In this document: positions 23,825 to 34,163 of the stretch, in pieces
Numbering within the stretch: position 1 is the stretch's first letter
Layout of the letters: every line of letters begins with the position of its first letter
NCBI RefSeq assembly: GCF_033568475.1
Contig: NC_133121.1
Coordinates: forward strand, 5,208,001-5,272,000
Direction of reading: 5' to 3'
Source of the DNA: Henckelia pumila
Lineage: Eukaryota > Streptophyta > Magnoliopsida > Lamiales > Gesneriaceae
DNA: 64,000 nt
Notes under the pieces: generated by a model
What the model was told of the DNA's origin: nothing
Seen by the model: only the letters and a program-made list of their open reading frames with translations
Databases searched by the model: none
Made by a program: the position numbers and the translations under genes

Positions 23825-25750
23825 TCAGAAGAAAAAACCTCTGATCCCATTCCCCGAGCATTTACACCTCAAAATAAAGTAAGAAACAAACCTATAAACC
23901 AAAATAAAACCAACCATAATCACATAATTCCTCCATCTACTAATTTGCTCATTCCCATATCCTTCTTCCTTAAGAACATCTTCCCCTGTGATCATACACG
24001 CCCCGAACATCGAATCCAAGCACTTTTTCGACTCCGAAAACTCGTTGATCAAGAACCCTTCGAACGGATACTTGAACAATGACACATAATGCATGAAAAT
24101 CCAGTAATCTGGTATCCCTTCCTTGGATATGAAGTATCCCGAAAACAAGAAGAACGATCCCATCACCGCTTGGATCACCGAGTTTCCGATTATGAAATTC
24201 GGCACCATTGCACTGAAACACACCACCACAGAGTTGGCTGTGTAGAGAATTAACCAAATCAGCACCAAGAAATGCAAGAAAGCCATGAAACTGTGGTTTA
24301 ATCCCACCAGCCAGTATACTGGTATAGCGAATAAGATTGCTAAAATCAGCAGAAAAGGCAAGTAAACGAGGCCGTTTGCTATCGCATACGATGAAACTCT
24401 GTAGCTCCCACTCGAGGTTTCTTTGGTTAGAATCTCCTTTTCTTGCAAGAAAATTGGCAAGGCTTCTGTTGTGCTGGACAGCAAGAATGTCAAGATGAAG
24501 GCGAAAAGCCCGATTCTTTCTTCTGCTCCGAATAAATCGTCTTTTACGTCGTAAAATATCGATCCTAGAACAATCCCAGACACCAGCATTTGGATGGTTC
24601 TGCAGGCGAAAAGCTCCTTTGTTCTGTAAATGTTCTTCCAGAACCTGTGAGTTAGGATCAAGGTTTCCTGCGTTCTTGAATTGGCGAAACCACCGTGATA
24701 AAAGTCGAATCCGATTGCTTCGATGGATTCCTCATCTATCACCCTGGATTGTTGAAAGAGCTGCTGTAGACTAGTGGAACGCCCTGTTTTCTTCCTCCCT
24801 GCTTCTTCAGCCACTCCCCTGTTTTGGTACTGGTGCTGGATGGGTGATGTTGGCTCGGCCTGATTCTGCTTCATTGTTTCGATGGATTCGATGGCGAATT
24901 CGATCACATTGACATGGAGTGGGATTTCTAGTCCCATCAGGCTCAGATTCAGTGACAAAAGATCCAATGATCCATGATGCAATACCGATCCATTAGCCAT
25001 CAACAGGATGGAATTGAACAGCTTCACTATCCTGAATCCAGGCTGGTGAATGCTCAGGATTATAGTCCTCCCACGAGTTTCCGCCATGGATTTCAACATG
25101 TCCATTATCTGAAATGCCGAAATGCTGTCGAGCCCTGATGTTGGTTCGTCTAGAATCAGCACTTTTGGATCATGTATCACTTCGACTCCGATCGAGACTC
25201 GCCTTTTTTCTCCTCCGGATATGCCTCGGACCCTGTCGTCCCCCACTCGGGCCCCGGAGACATGATCCAGGCCGAGTTCTTGCATAAGGGACTTGACCCT
25301 CGAGTCCAGTTCGTGATCGGGGAGACTTAGCCGGAATTTCGCGCTGAAACGGAGAGTTTCTTCGACGGTCAGGAGTGGGAACAATGTGTCCTTTTGTGTC
25401 ACGTAGCCCGAAACTTTCATGAACCGGGACTTTTCGAGTGGCTGCCGATTGATGTATATCGAAGCACATTGTGGCGTGATCTTCCCCGCGAGGATTTCGA
25501 GTAACGACGATTTCCCGGCTCCGCTTGGTCCGACGATGGCGAGGATTTCCCAAGGCTTTGCTCTCAAGTTGACATCTTTGAGGACTCGTTTGATTTGTGG
25601 GCTGATTGGTTTTTGTTGTACGATGTTGTTTTTTTGATGTGATTCTTGATATTCTTGGACATGATTTTGGGGGTGTTTGGTTTGTTTCTTGTGTGTGGAG
25701 ATTGTGTAGTTTATGCCAATAGCTTCAATCTCACAACCTTGTTTCTTCAT
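23825..25750 (-). CDS. ABCG5: ABC transporter G family half-transporter, ABCG5-type
   Basis: An intact, intronless 641-residue half-transporter. The N-terminal ATPase has Walker A GPSGAGKSS at 74-82, the Q-loop TQKD at 118-121, the signature ISGGEKRR at 177-184, Walker B LILDEP at 198-203 with the D-loop SGLD at 205-208, and the switch His235. A polar linker (about 290-355) leads to a six-helix ABC2 membrane domain (from FACRTIQMLVSGIVLGSIF to the Ile/Phe-rich C-terminus). The MKKQGCE start and the whole membrane domain closely match Arabidopsis ABCG5 (649 residues), a plasma-membrane half-transporter linked to cuticle formation in seedlings. Half-size ABCGs must dimerise; its partner and substrate cannot be read here. 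The first ATG gives the family-typical N-terminus. Confidence 0.93.
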   Translation of the reverse strand: MKKQGCEIEAIGINYTISTHKKQTKHPQNHVQEYQESHQKNNIVQQKPISPQIKRVLKDVNLRAKPWEILAIVGPSGAGKSSLLEILAGKITPQCASIYINRQPLEKSRFMKVSGYVTQKDTLFPLLTVEETLRFSAKFRLSLPDHELDSRVKSLMQELGLDHVSGARVGDDRVRGISGGEKRRVSIGVEVIHDPKVLILDEPTSGLDSISAFQIMDMLKSMAETRGRTIILSIHQPGFRIVKLFNSILLMANGSVLHHGSLDLLSLNLSLMGLEIPLHVNVIEFAIESIETMKQNQAEPTSPIQHQYQNRGVAEEAGRKKTGRSTSLQQLFQQSRVIDEESIEAIGFDFYHGGFANSRTQETLILTHRFWKNIYRTKELFACRTIQMLVSGIVLGSIFYDVKDDLFGAEERIGLFAFILTFLLSSTTEALPIFLQEKEILTKETSSGSYRVSSYAIANGLVYLPFLLILAILFAIPVYWLVGLNHSFMAFLHFLVLIWLILYTANSVVVCFSAMVPNFIIGNSVIQAVMGSFFLFSGYFISKEGIPDYWIFMHYVSLFKYPFEGFLINEFSESKKCLDSMFGACMITGEDVLKEEGYGNEQISRWRNYVIMVGFILVYRFVSYFILRCKCSGNGIRGFFF

Positions 25751-25828
25751 TGAAGAAACTCGATTTTTTTTTCCCTCTCCCTATATTTTTTTGGCGACTT
25801 GTTGGTATTTGCTAGCGATGGATAAAGT

Positions 25829-25838
25829 TTATATGCTT
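25829..25838 (-). promoter_or_regulatory. Candidate TATA box of ABCG5
   Basis: Read on the minus strand this is GCATATAAAC, about 80-88 bases upstream of the ABCG5 ATG. It would give a 5' UTR of roughly 50 bases. This is inference from spacing and consensus only. Confidence 0.4.
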
Positions 25839-26871
25839 TCAACTTTGACCAAAGGTTTTGAGATTTTTTTAAAATTTGATAGAGGAATATGTTTTTGTGG
25901 GGGTTGTATATATTCGAAAGATATATATGTACGTTCACGCTAGCTATCATATGGTTACTAGTGTATCTCATATGTGTTCATATGTATGGTAGATACACGA
26001 TTCCCTTATTTGAAATGAAATTGAAATATCATTAATTTTGTTTCGTAGCGTTGCAATTCAAGAAATCTAGAAATTACGTTGGTCTATGGCCCGATATTAC
26101 AACTATTACACTTCGATTTTTGTTTGATTAATATATTGTTCACGTGCATGCATGATTAGTGTTTGTATATGAATAGAAATATATGTTTATAGCATGGAAT
26201 TATTGGCGATAAATGTCACATCACATCACACATGGCATTCTAAGTTTAATTTATACGTGAAAGCAATGTATAATACGTGAAATTTTTCAACTATTTCTAA
26301 CATTATTATTAGAAATCGTAGATTCTAATTTATAAAAATCAATGGCTTTTGAGTTGGTTGCTATAATTCATGATTGAAAAAGAAAAAAAAAAAAAAAAAA
26401 AAGAAAGAAAGGGAAAGAAAGATGAAAAAGAAAGCATCTTTTGTTCTTTCCAATGCCTGAATTTATTTCTGTAAAGAATGTGATGAGTTGAGGGAGCCAA
26501 ATCACTAACTTACAACTATATATACTTCAATTTTTATGGTAACAACGCTGCACTTTCATGAAGGAATAATTTCTGGTTTTGATACTTATCCTATTTTCCA
26601 ATAATTCGTTAGAATTGTTTTTTTTTTTTTAAAATCATAAGTATTAATTACATTTAGTAATTTAATTTCTGTTTCCAAAAATATTAATGATAATAATAAT
26701 CTATATATTTGACTATTATCATGAAGGGCTCCTAATTTTTTTAATGAACAAATTAGTTAAATTGAATAGAATACGTACATAATTTCTTTGCTATGTTTCT
26801 ATACGAAGGGAATATTTATTTCATAAAATCTCTTTAAGTGATAAAAAGATTTACAGTAGTAGAATATATAT
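25839..26871. other. AT-rich upstream region of ABCG5
   Basis: Promoter-side intergenic DNA with a purine (A/G) low-complexity run at about 26379-26425. No gene seen. Confidence 0.55.
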
Positions 26872-27160
26872 GACTTGGACATTTACGTTGGCTGATGAAG
26901 TAAATGTTCTATGTAACTTCACAGGTTACGTATTGTGATGAAGTAAAATCATGTATTTAACTTCAGCATTTTCATTAAGTGACGAAGTAATAGATCATAT
27001 ATGACTTCGAAATTTGCATTGATCGATGAAGTAAATGTTCTGTCACTTCACATGTTATGCATTGTGACGAAGTAATTAATTATGTTCTACTTCACCATTT
27101 AGTTTTAATGACAAAGTAATTGTTGACTACTACCACACTGGCAGTGAAGTAAAAACATAT
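26872..27160. repeat. 132-bp tandem repeat resembling CACTA subterminal repeats
   Basis: Two diverged units, about 26872-27002 and 27003-27130, begin GACTT and share GATGAAGTAAATGTTCT exactly 132 bp apart. Within and after them are many short words in both orientations (GAAGTAA, ACTTCAC, GACGAAGTAA). Dense short direct and inverted words of this kind are typical of the subterminal regions bound by En/Spm-type (CACTA) transposase. The CACTA terminus itself was not found, so the family call is inference. Confidence 0.5.
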
Positions 27161-28630
27161 GTTTTATTACATCAAAATTTAAAAAAATTAATTAGATACT
27201 ATAAATGCCAACATCTATAAATCCACAAGTATATCAATCAATCGACAATTATTCCCCACAAGTATTTCGACAAAACTAAAAGTGTTCTAACAAGTATATC
27301 TAATAATTCGCAAAGCCAAAACAAAGATTTTTATCCCAATATGCACGACCAATTTAGGCACCTTAATAGGAGTAGACGAATTCGCTCCATTCACTTCTAA
27401 CTTTATCAAATTGAGCTTGACTGTAATATTGGTTTTTGATGGATCCCGCAAATTGAAATGTAAAAAGTTAAATAGATCAGATTGAAATTCAATGACAGAA
27501 ATCAAGAATCTCCGGTAAACACACGCACAACCAAAACAAGATCCCATCAAATTCTGAAAATGAAAAAGTCTCAGCTATCGAATTGCACTCATTTCACATC
27601 ATCTTTGTGCATCGAATGTAAAGCAAGCTTCCACCAAGTTAATGTACTGAAACTTCCTTTTCGATGTTAAAAACGAGATAGTTTAAGTTACATCAGATAA
27701 TTTAAGGGTCAGGGTAACAGAACTGTTCAAGTTAAACATGAGAAAAGTCACGAAGATGATGCATAAACAAGTCCAGTGAATTAAGAAACCACCACTTATA
27801 ACCTATATCTTCAGCACAAATTTCATTTACTGCCAAGAAAATAACATAAATTTGTGTCTCACCCTCATAAAAAAAACGAGCAGTGTTGTTTATTTTCTTA
27901 TCATATATTTTTTTAATTTGAATAAAATACATTTCACCACTATTATGCTGCTGAATTCTTGGTAATTAATCTTGGAAATATGGCACGATATGAGATTCAT
28001 CAATGGAAATTAAAAGGACCCATTATAACGTTCTATAAACAACTAAATTACACTCATATATAACAATTCATATCTATCATAAATTTGCCAAGAAAGACAA
28101 CGCGAAAAAGAAAATAAAAATATATGATCATAATGAAATCTGTATGTAGTGATTATACCTATTATTTTCTTCTTCTTCTTCATCTCATCCTTTGTGTTCT
28201 TAATGGCGTCTTATTACCAAAAAAAACATTTAGAAAAAGTTAGAGCGAATATTCTATTTAATGCAACTTTCTAGAATTTTATAATCCAATGATAGTATTA
28301 GCATATCGAGTGTCCCTCCCTTCAAGAAGATCGAATAAAAATATAATTATGGCTTGAAAAGTAAATTAAACTCTGAATAAAATCCCACTGGCATAAGAGT
28401 TGCACATAAATATCAAATATTTACCCCGTAGGAAATAAGACTATACACTATGATCTTTTTTTTAATCCGTAAATAAAATACACACTGATTTTTTGTCGTG
28501 CTGATGGTTTAATATCAAATAAACCATCACCTGCCTTGACAAAATTTCCCAAGTGTACATTGGTACCTCTACAACAGCTATCAACAAAATATTCAAAAAT
28601 TCTCTTATTCACGGAGTTTCTTAATCTTAG
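27161..28630. other. AT-rich DNA, possibly transposon interior
   Basis: No credible gene. Short minus ORFs at 27287-27550 and 27732-27932 match nothing I recognise. The stretch lies between a CACTA-like repeat and a uroporphyrinogen-III synthase pseudogene and could be transposon interior. Confidence 0.45.
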
Positions 28631-29545
28631 GAATTCATACAGATAATCCACCTGAGAAAAACAAATCTACATGCTCAAGTTGCATGATCTACATATAATC
28701 CAACAATATTGCTTCCACTACCATTTCTCCGAGTTCTGATGTAATCACTACAAGTTATAAAACATGGTATTTCAAGCACAATAATACTAAAATTTGACAT
28801 AATTCAATGGATAGTAATGTAAAAATGGAGTTTATGCAATAAATGCTGTTATTATAAAAAAAGTCATTCTAATAGTAATTGTTATTGTCATCTGAGTCTG
28901 AGCCATAAACTAGACCTGTCAGTTCAAATAGAATGAGTTAAGACACATAATTTCCGAAAAGAATCCAACGGAATGGAGCTTACCCTTAAAGACCAGGATT
29001 TGCGGGGAAGTACACATTCCTAAACCCCAATTTGTTAGCCGCTACTGCAGTAGTTTCCCCAATTCAAGCAACAACATTATCCCACCGTGGTGATTCTGGC
29101 AATACACTAAGCCAAGCACTGTTGGAGAACAAAAAAGCAAAAGCATTATAAATGAAATGAATGAAGTCGTGAACCACAAATGAAAGGTAAAATGCAAAGA
29201 TCAAACAACCGTCAATTAGAGGTATTTTCAGCGGGAAAAAACAGATACCATTAATTTCCTGGGGGAGGGGGAAGTAATCTCTATGAACAGCATGTTCTAA
29301 ATGGTACAACACCTCGAGAAGTTTGATATAATTTTTTTAACTGGAAAGGCAAGAAGGAAATTTAAAATGCATGGGAATAACAAGTGAAGGAGGTTTACCG
29401 CACAATAGAAGGTGATGCTACTACAACAACATGAATGAAAAGTGCCTGTTCAAAAGCCATAGGGTCCACATATTTGACATGCTCATATGGCAAATCATTT
29501 AAACCATTTGCAGCTTCAGATGATGAGGTTAAATAAATTGCTCAC
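28631..29545 (-). pseudogene. UROS: Uroporphyrinogen-III synthase (UROS) gene fragment
   Basis: Three exon-like segments keep intron boundaries. Segment 1 (about 29545-29399) encodes AIYLTSSSEAANGL and ends in VVVVASPSIVR at a GT donor. Segment 2 (29118-28984), after an AG acceptor, encodes the family's WLSVLPESPRWDNVVA and IGETTAVAANKLG. Segment 3 starts at 28651. UROS makes the tetrapyrrole precursor uroporphyrinogen III in plastids. Here the codon between NVVA and IGETTA, normally Cys, is TGA, and PGL is followed by TAA where the family has Glu. Segment 1 also seems to lack the stretch between NGL and the EHV...VDPM part. The N-terminal half is missing. Retained introns argue for a genomic fragment rather than a retrocopy. 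Confidence 0.7.
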
Positions 29546-29748
29546 CCATCAACAGTTAGATAACTCAACTTATACATCGATAGTCAGCAAAGGTCTTTTT
29601 TATATATAAACATAAGTGATTTACACCAGATGAAATGACTACTGAGTACTGCCATATCATTTAAAGGTAAGTGACTTCAAATTATAAACATATTCATTTG
29701 ACACCAAATAACACAAGTCGCACCTTATGATGACAGTTTTTTTCTCAG

Positions 29749-30013
29749 TGGTTTTGTGCTTCCTCTGCAGGTATATCATTTTTTTTAATTTTAAATTTTA
29801 AAATGACTTTGTTTTCTTTATTTCTAATAATAACATTGCTTGAAATTTATGTTACAGATACTTGCTTATGAATATTATATTAGTGTGGCAGAAAAGTTTG
29901 CCAAAAGAAGAGATGTGGTGGACGGTTTGATGTTGCCCAGGATGTTTCAGTGGATAACTAACACGTGGTCCTCAAACCGTGCCCCGTTTGCCAAGAGAAA
30001 TCAACTGATTTAA
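29749..30013 (+). pseudogene. Fragment resembling plant transposon-associated DUF1985-type protein
   Basis: Two exon-like pieces (29749-29770 and 29858-30013) with GT/AG boundaries join in frame. The second encodes 51 residues starting ILAYEYYISVAEKFAKRRD and containing PRMFQWITNTW, then stops at 30011-30013. The aromatic AYE...A.KFA.R...PR...W spacing recalls the DUF1985 region found with Ulp1-like proteases in plant MULE and CACTA elements; this is family memory, not a search. The stop codon lies inside the first unit of the 104-bp satellite. Confidence 0.35.
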
Positions 30014-31242
30014 TGATTATGTTATGTTATTATACATATTTTAATATATGAATCAATTAATTTCACGATTATGTTAGATAATTATACATATTTTGATATA
30101 GAAATCAACTGATTTAATGATTATGCTATGTTATTATACATATTTTAATATATGAATCAATTAATTTCACGATTATGTTAGATAATTATACATATTTTGA
30201 TATAGAAATCAACTGATTTAATGATTATGTTATGTTATTATACATATTTTAATATATGAATCCATTAATTTCACGATTATGTTAGATAAAGATGCATATT
30301 TTGATATAGAAATCAACTGATTTAATGATAATATTATGTTATTATACATATTTTAATATATGAATCAATTAATTTCACGATTATGTTAGATAATTATACA
30401 TATTTTGATATAGAAATCAACTGATTTAATGATTATGTTATGTTATTATACATATTTTTTTAATATATGAATCAATTAATTTCAGGATTATGTTAGATAA
30501 TTATACATATTTTGATATAAAAATCATCTGATTTAATGATTATGTTATGTTATTATACATATTTTAATATATGAATCCATTAATTTCACGATTATGTTAG
30601 ATAAAGATGCATATTTTGATATAGAAATCAACTGATTTAATGATAATGTTATGTTATTATACATATTTTAATATATGAATCAATTAATTTCACGATTTTG
30701 TTAGATAATTATACATATTTTGATATAGAAATCAATTGATTTAATGATTATGTTATGTTATTATACATATTTTAATATATGAATCAATTAATTTCACGAT
30801 TATGTTAGATAATTATACATATTTTGATATAGAAATCAACTGATCATTTAATGATTATGTTATGTTATTATACATATTTTAATATATTAATCCATTAATT
30901 TCACGATTATGTTAGATAAAGATGCATATTTTGATATAGAAATCAACTGATTTAATGATTATGTTATGTTATTATACATATTTTAATATATGAATCAATT
31001 AATTTCACGATTATGTTAGATAATTATACATATTTTGATATTAAAATCAACTGATTTAATGATAATGTTATGTTATTATACATATTTTAATATATGAATC
31101 AATTAATTTCACGATTATGTTAGATAATTATACATATTTTGATATAGAAATCAACTGATTTAATGATTATGTTATGTTATTATACATATTTTAAGATATG
31201 AATCAATTAATTTTACGATTATGTTATATAATGATACATATT
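29995..31242. repeat. 104-bp tandem repeat (12 units) with trimeric higher-order pattern
   Basis: Twelve units begin with a TCAACTGATTTAATGAT-type word at 30001, 30105, 30209, 30313, 30417, 30524, 30628, 30732, 30836, 30943, 31047 and 31151. Spacing is 104 bp except 107 bp in units 5 and 9. Each unit is itself two diverged halves of about 52 bp that share TTATGTTA and TACATATTTT words. Units 3, 6 and 9 carry the same variants (AATCCATTAA and GATAAAGATGCAT), so units 1-9 form three trimers. The sequence is about 80% A+T and non-coding. Confidence 0.93.
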
Positions 31243-31600
31243 TTTTGGTAGACCATGGTAGACCATAGATAATTTTTTGGTAGACCATGGCAGACCAGGT
31301 TAGACCATTGACATTTTTGGTACAGACCATGGAGATTAGGTAGACTATGGTAGACCATAGATAATTTTTTGGTAGACCATGTTAGGCCATTGACATTTTT
31401 TGGTACAGACCATGGAGATTAGATAGATCATGGTAGACCTAGATAATTTTTTGGTAGACCATGGCAGACCATGTTAGACCATTGACATTTTTTGATACAG
31501 ACCATGGCATGGTAGACCATAGATTATTTTTTTGGTAGACCATGGCAGACCATGTTAGACCATTGACATTTTTGGTACAGACCATGGAGATTTGTCTTGC
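31243..31600. repeat. Tandem array built on GGTAGACCATGG
   Basis: About four imperfect units of 75-110 bp abut the satellite. Each has, in order, GGTAGACCATAGATAATTTTTTGG, or close variants, then GCAGACCATG, TTAGACCATTGACATTTTT and GGTACAGACCATGGAGAT. The inner words AGACCATGG and TAGACCAT recur more than a dozen times, so it is a nested minisatellite. No coding potential. Confidence 0.88.
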
Positions 31601-31616
31601 TGGACCAAGACAATCG

Positions 31617-31735
31617 AGACATATTTTAACACAAAAATCAACTTATTTCACGAGTATATTATATAATAATTACATGTTTTAACAATCGAATACACTAATT
31701 CACGATTATGAGATATAGTTTTACATGTTTTTGCA
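31617..31735. repeat. Degenerate 104-bp satellite units beyond the second array
   Basis: The words AAAATCAACTTATTTCACGA, ATTACATGTTTTAACAATCGAAT and CACGATTATGAGATATAG follow the same order as in the satellite unit but are strongly diverged, so the GGTAGACCATGG array lies between satellite-like sequences. Confidence 0.5.
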
Positions 31736-31840
31736 AAAGAATACAATTCTCTCGCTTCTACCTTTTGCTAAATTCACCAATAGAAGGAATTCTCTTTTGT
31801 TTTTTTCTACCAACTCTCTTCTCTAAACAAGGAGGTAGGA

Positions 31841-34066
31841 TGTGACGACCCGAGTTCTAATATCTCATTAATCAAATCATCGTAAATAATAGTCAAAGAA
31901 TCAAAGACTAAATAAAATAATTTTTTTTTTTAAAAATAGAGCACCTCGCTCGATCGGGGAAAAACACCCGATCGAGCGAGCCATGAAGCCCAACTCTCGG
32001 GTGAAAGCAATGTTGGCCTCGCTCGATCGGTCAATCTTCACCGATCGAGCGAGCCAACTGTGCTCACTATTCTGCCTCCACACTGAAGGCCTCGCTCGAT
32101 CGGTGACAATCACCCGATCGAGCGGGCTCAATTCCCAGAAAATCAGCAGGAGCTTTTGCTGTCAAAACTATGCATTTCCTCCAACATGCTCTAGTAATTC
32201 ATGGTATAATTGTACAACAACAATTCAGTCTTGTAATCACAACTAACATACATCCTAAACATGATATAGTTGAAGAGAAACAAGATCACCATATACTAGA
32301 ATAAAGTCTCATGCTAGAATTACATATCATACAAGAATCATCATGCTACATCATGTTGTCTTAAGGATTTACATACATCATTTCAAATATTATGAACATC
32401 AACAAGAAAACAACTTGATAACAACAAGTTTTACAACATGATTATGTCTTTGAACTCAACACAAACATTGACAGCACAAAACCATCTAAACTCGGATCAT
32501 TACTCTATTCTCTCATCCCTTGTTCATCAAGTTCGCTTCTATCCGGTTCCACTCCCGCCTATTGCCATGACACATACAACACAACAATAGCCGGATAACT
32601 TTGGTGAGAAATATATTTCCCAGTAAAAGCAACTAAACATGCATAACAAAGAATATATCAAATTCATGATATAAAATAACTACAATGCATGTTTTAAAAC
32701 AAGGTTCTCTAACAATTCTCTCATTTCATCGGTTGGGATCCCGAGAAGAAGATATCATAACTAACCACCGACTCTCCCAATCGAGGTGGGGCTAATTATC
32801 TTGCTTCTCTAGACTTTGAAGCCATTATATATGTAAATCAGACGCTAGGCTAACTCAACCACCCAGGCCATACATATATAATCCCTCAAATCGTCTAATC
32901 GAATGTTTCCGTTCAATTCAAAATCAAGGAATTGGTTTCTCAATATGAATGCACATATAAAATCAATATAGCATTCATTAACACCATAGACTCATTCAAT
33001 AATTCATAGAAAACATATAAAAGCAAGTAATCAAATAAGTATGTGATTTAGGGAACTCGATACAAACCATATTGAGTTATAATCTCATTCAAAATAGTAG
33101 TCCACTTTTACCTTTCAAATGTGAAGTTTAAGATGATTCCAAGGTGAGTTCAAGCTCTCCAAATCTGAACAATACAATCACAAGACTTGTATCAAAATAT
33201 GCACTTAGAACCATTCAAACTCCATTGGAGACTAACTTCAAACCTTACTTCAACACTCTATCAGTTCGAAGATGATGTTCTCGAGCTCAATGGTCTTTAA
33301 ACACAATCTGAAACAAAGTTGAGAAAGCTTACAACCATCAGCTAGGACTCACTATCCTCACAACTCAATACAAGATAGCAAAACAGTCTTGAATCATAAT
33401 GTCGGCGGCATAACAGTTAAAGTCGGCAACCGAAACTCAACTACAACAATTCTAACATTCATATCAGTTGTATGATTCAAAACCAGCATAATTCCTCAAC
33501 ATATCAACAAGTATACTATCGAATAATCAGCTGGAAATTCATAAGAACATAATCGATAGCCATCCTTCAACCTGAACTCGATAGAACAAAGAATACAAGC
33601 TCAACAACATCAATTCATAATCACAACTGATCTCTGCCATTTTAGAATTCTTAAACCATAAGGAACTAAAAGAAAACTTACATCAAATCGAAGGTCTTCT
33701 TGCAAGGAGTCCAGAACCTATTTCGGAATCGAATTCGGACAATCGAAACTCAAGATATTGCAATTACAAGTTGAAGAGGAAACTTATGATTTCTTTGTTC
33801 TTTTCTCTCGGTTCTTGCCTCTGAACAATCTGATGGAATATGATGGTGTACACGTGAAGAAGCTCAAGATAAACAAGTGTCCCCCAATTTCCAATAATTG
33901 CACTTAGGCCCCTTAAGTCTTCCAAAATTGCAATTCAGTCCTCAACTTCTCAATTCATTCAATTTCAATCCTAATCAATTTAAGAATATTAGAATTTAAA
34001 TCAAAACTCCAAACATTTCCAAATTAATTATTTTCGGATTAAAATTAAATAATTTCGGGCATTACA
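31841..34066 (-). repeat. LTR 1 of family AB (3' LTR of element A)
   Basis: A 2226-bp LTR reading TGTAATGCCCG...GGGTCGTCACA on the minus strand (TG...CA ends). It is nearly identical to the LTR at 39213-41441. It contains three clustered hairpins at 31945-32127 based on CTCGCTCGATCGG. The outer flank is TAGGA; its matching target duplication would lie beyond the truncated LTR at 46588 and is not preserved. Confidence 0.93.
31945..32127. repeat. Triple hairpin cluster in LTR 1
   Basis: Three successive inverted repeats. The first is CTCGCTCGATCGGG (31945-31958) with its perfect 14-bp complement at 31967-31980. The second has arms 32013-32031 and 32040-32057, perfect except for one bulged C. 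The third has arms about 32089-32105 and 32111-32127, imperfect. All share the core CGCTCGATCGG and have loops of 5-8 bases. The same cluster is at 39318-39500 in LTR 2. Confidence 0.92.
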
Positions 34067-34079
34067 ATTCTCCCCCACT
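34067..34079 (-). promoter_or_regulatory. Polypurine tract of element A
   Basis: Read on the minus strand it is AGTGGGGGAGAAT directly before the LTR start TGTAATG, the plus-strand priming site for reverse transcription. Just upstream, 34086-34105 is a perfect 8-bp stem (CGATTTCG/CGAAATCG, loop of 4) also seen in the other families here. Confidence 0.85.
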
Positions 34080-34163
34080 AAGACTCGATTTCGTCCTCGA
34101 AATCGCAAGTACGAATAGCACATAAGATATATCGGATAACAGAAAACTAAAGGAGAACTCACA

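Noticed and set aside
25170..25553. 127-residue minus-strand ORF inside ABCG5
   Set aside because: It is an out-of-frame shadow of the GC-richer ATPase-coding region.
27287..27932. ORFs of 87 and 66 residues between ABCG5 and the UROS fragment
   Set aside because: No domain, no conserved composition, and the region is repeat-associated.
29995..31600. CRISPR-like array
   Set aside because: The units are contiguous tandem repeats without unique spacers, in a plant nuclear context.
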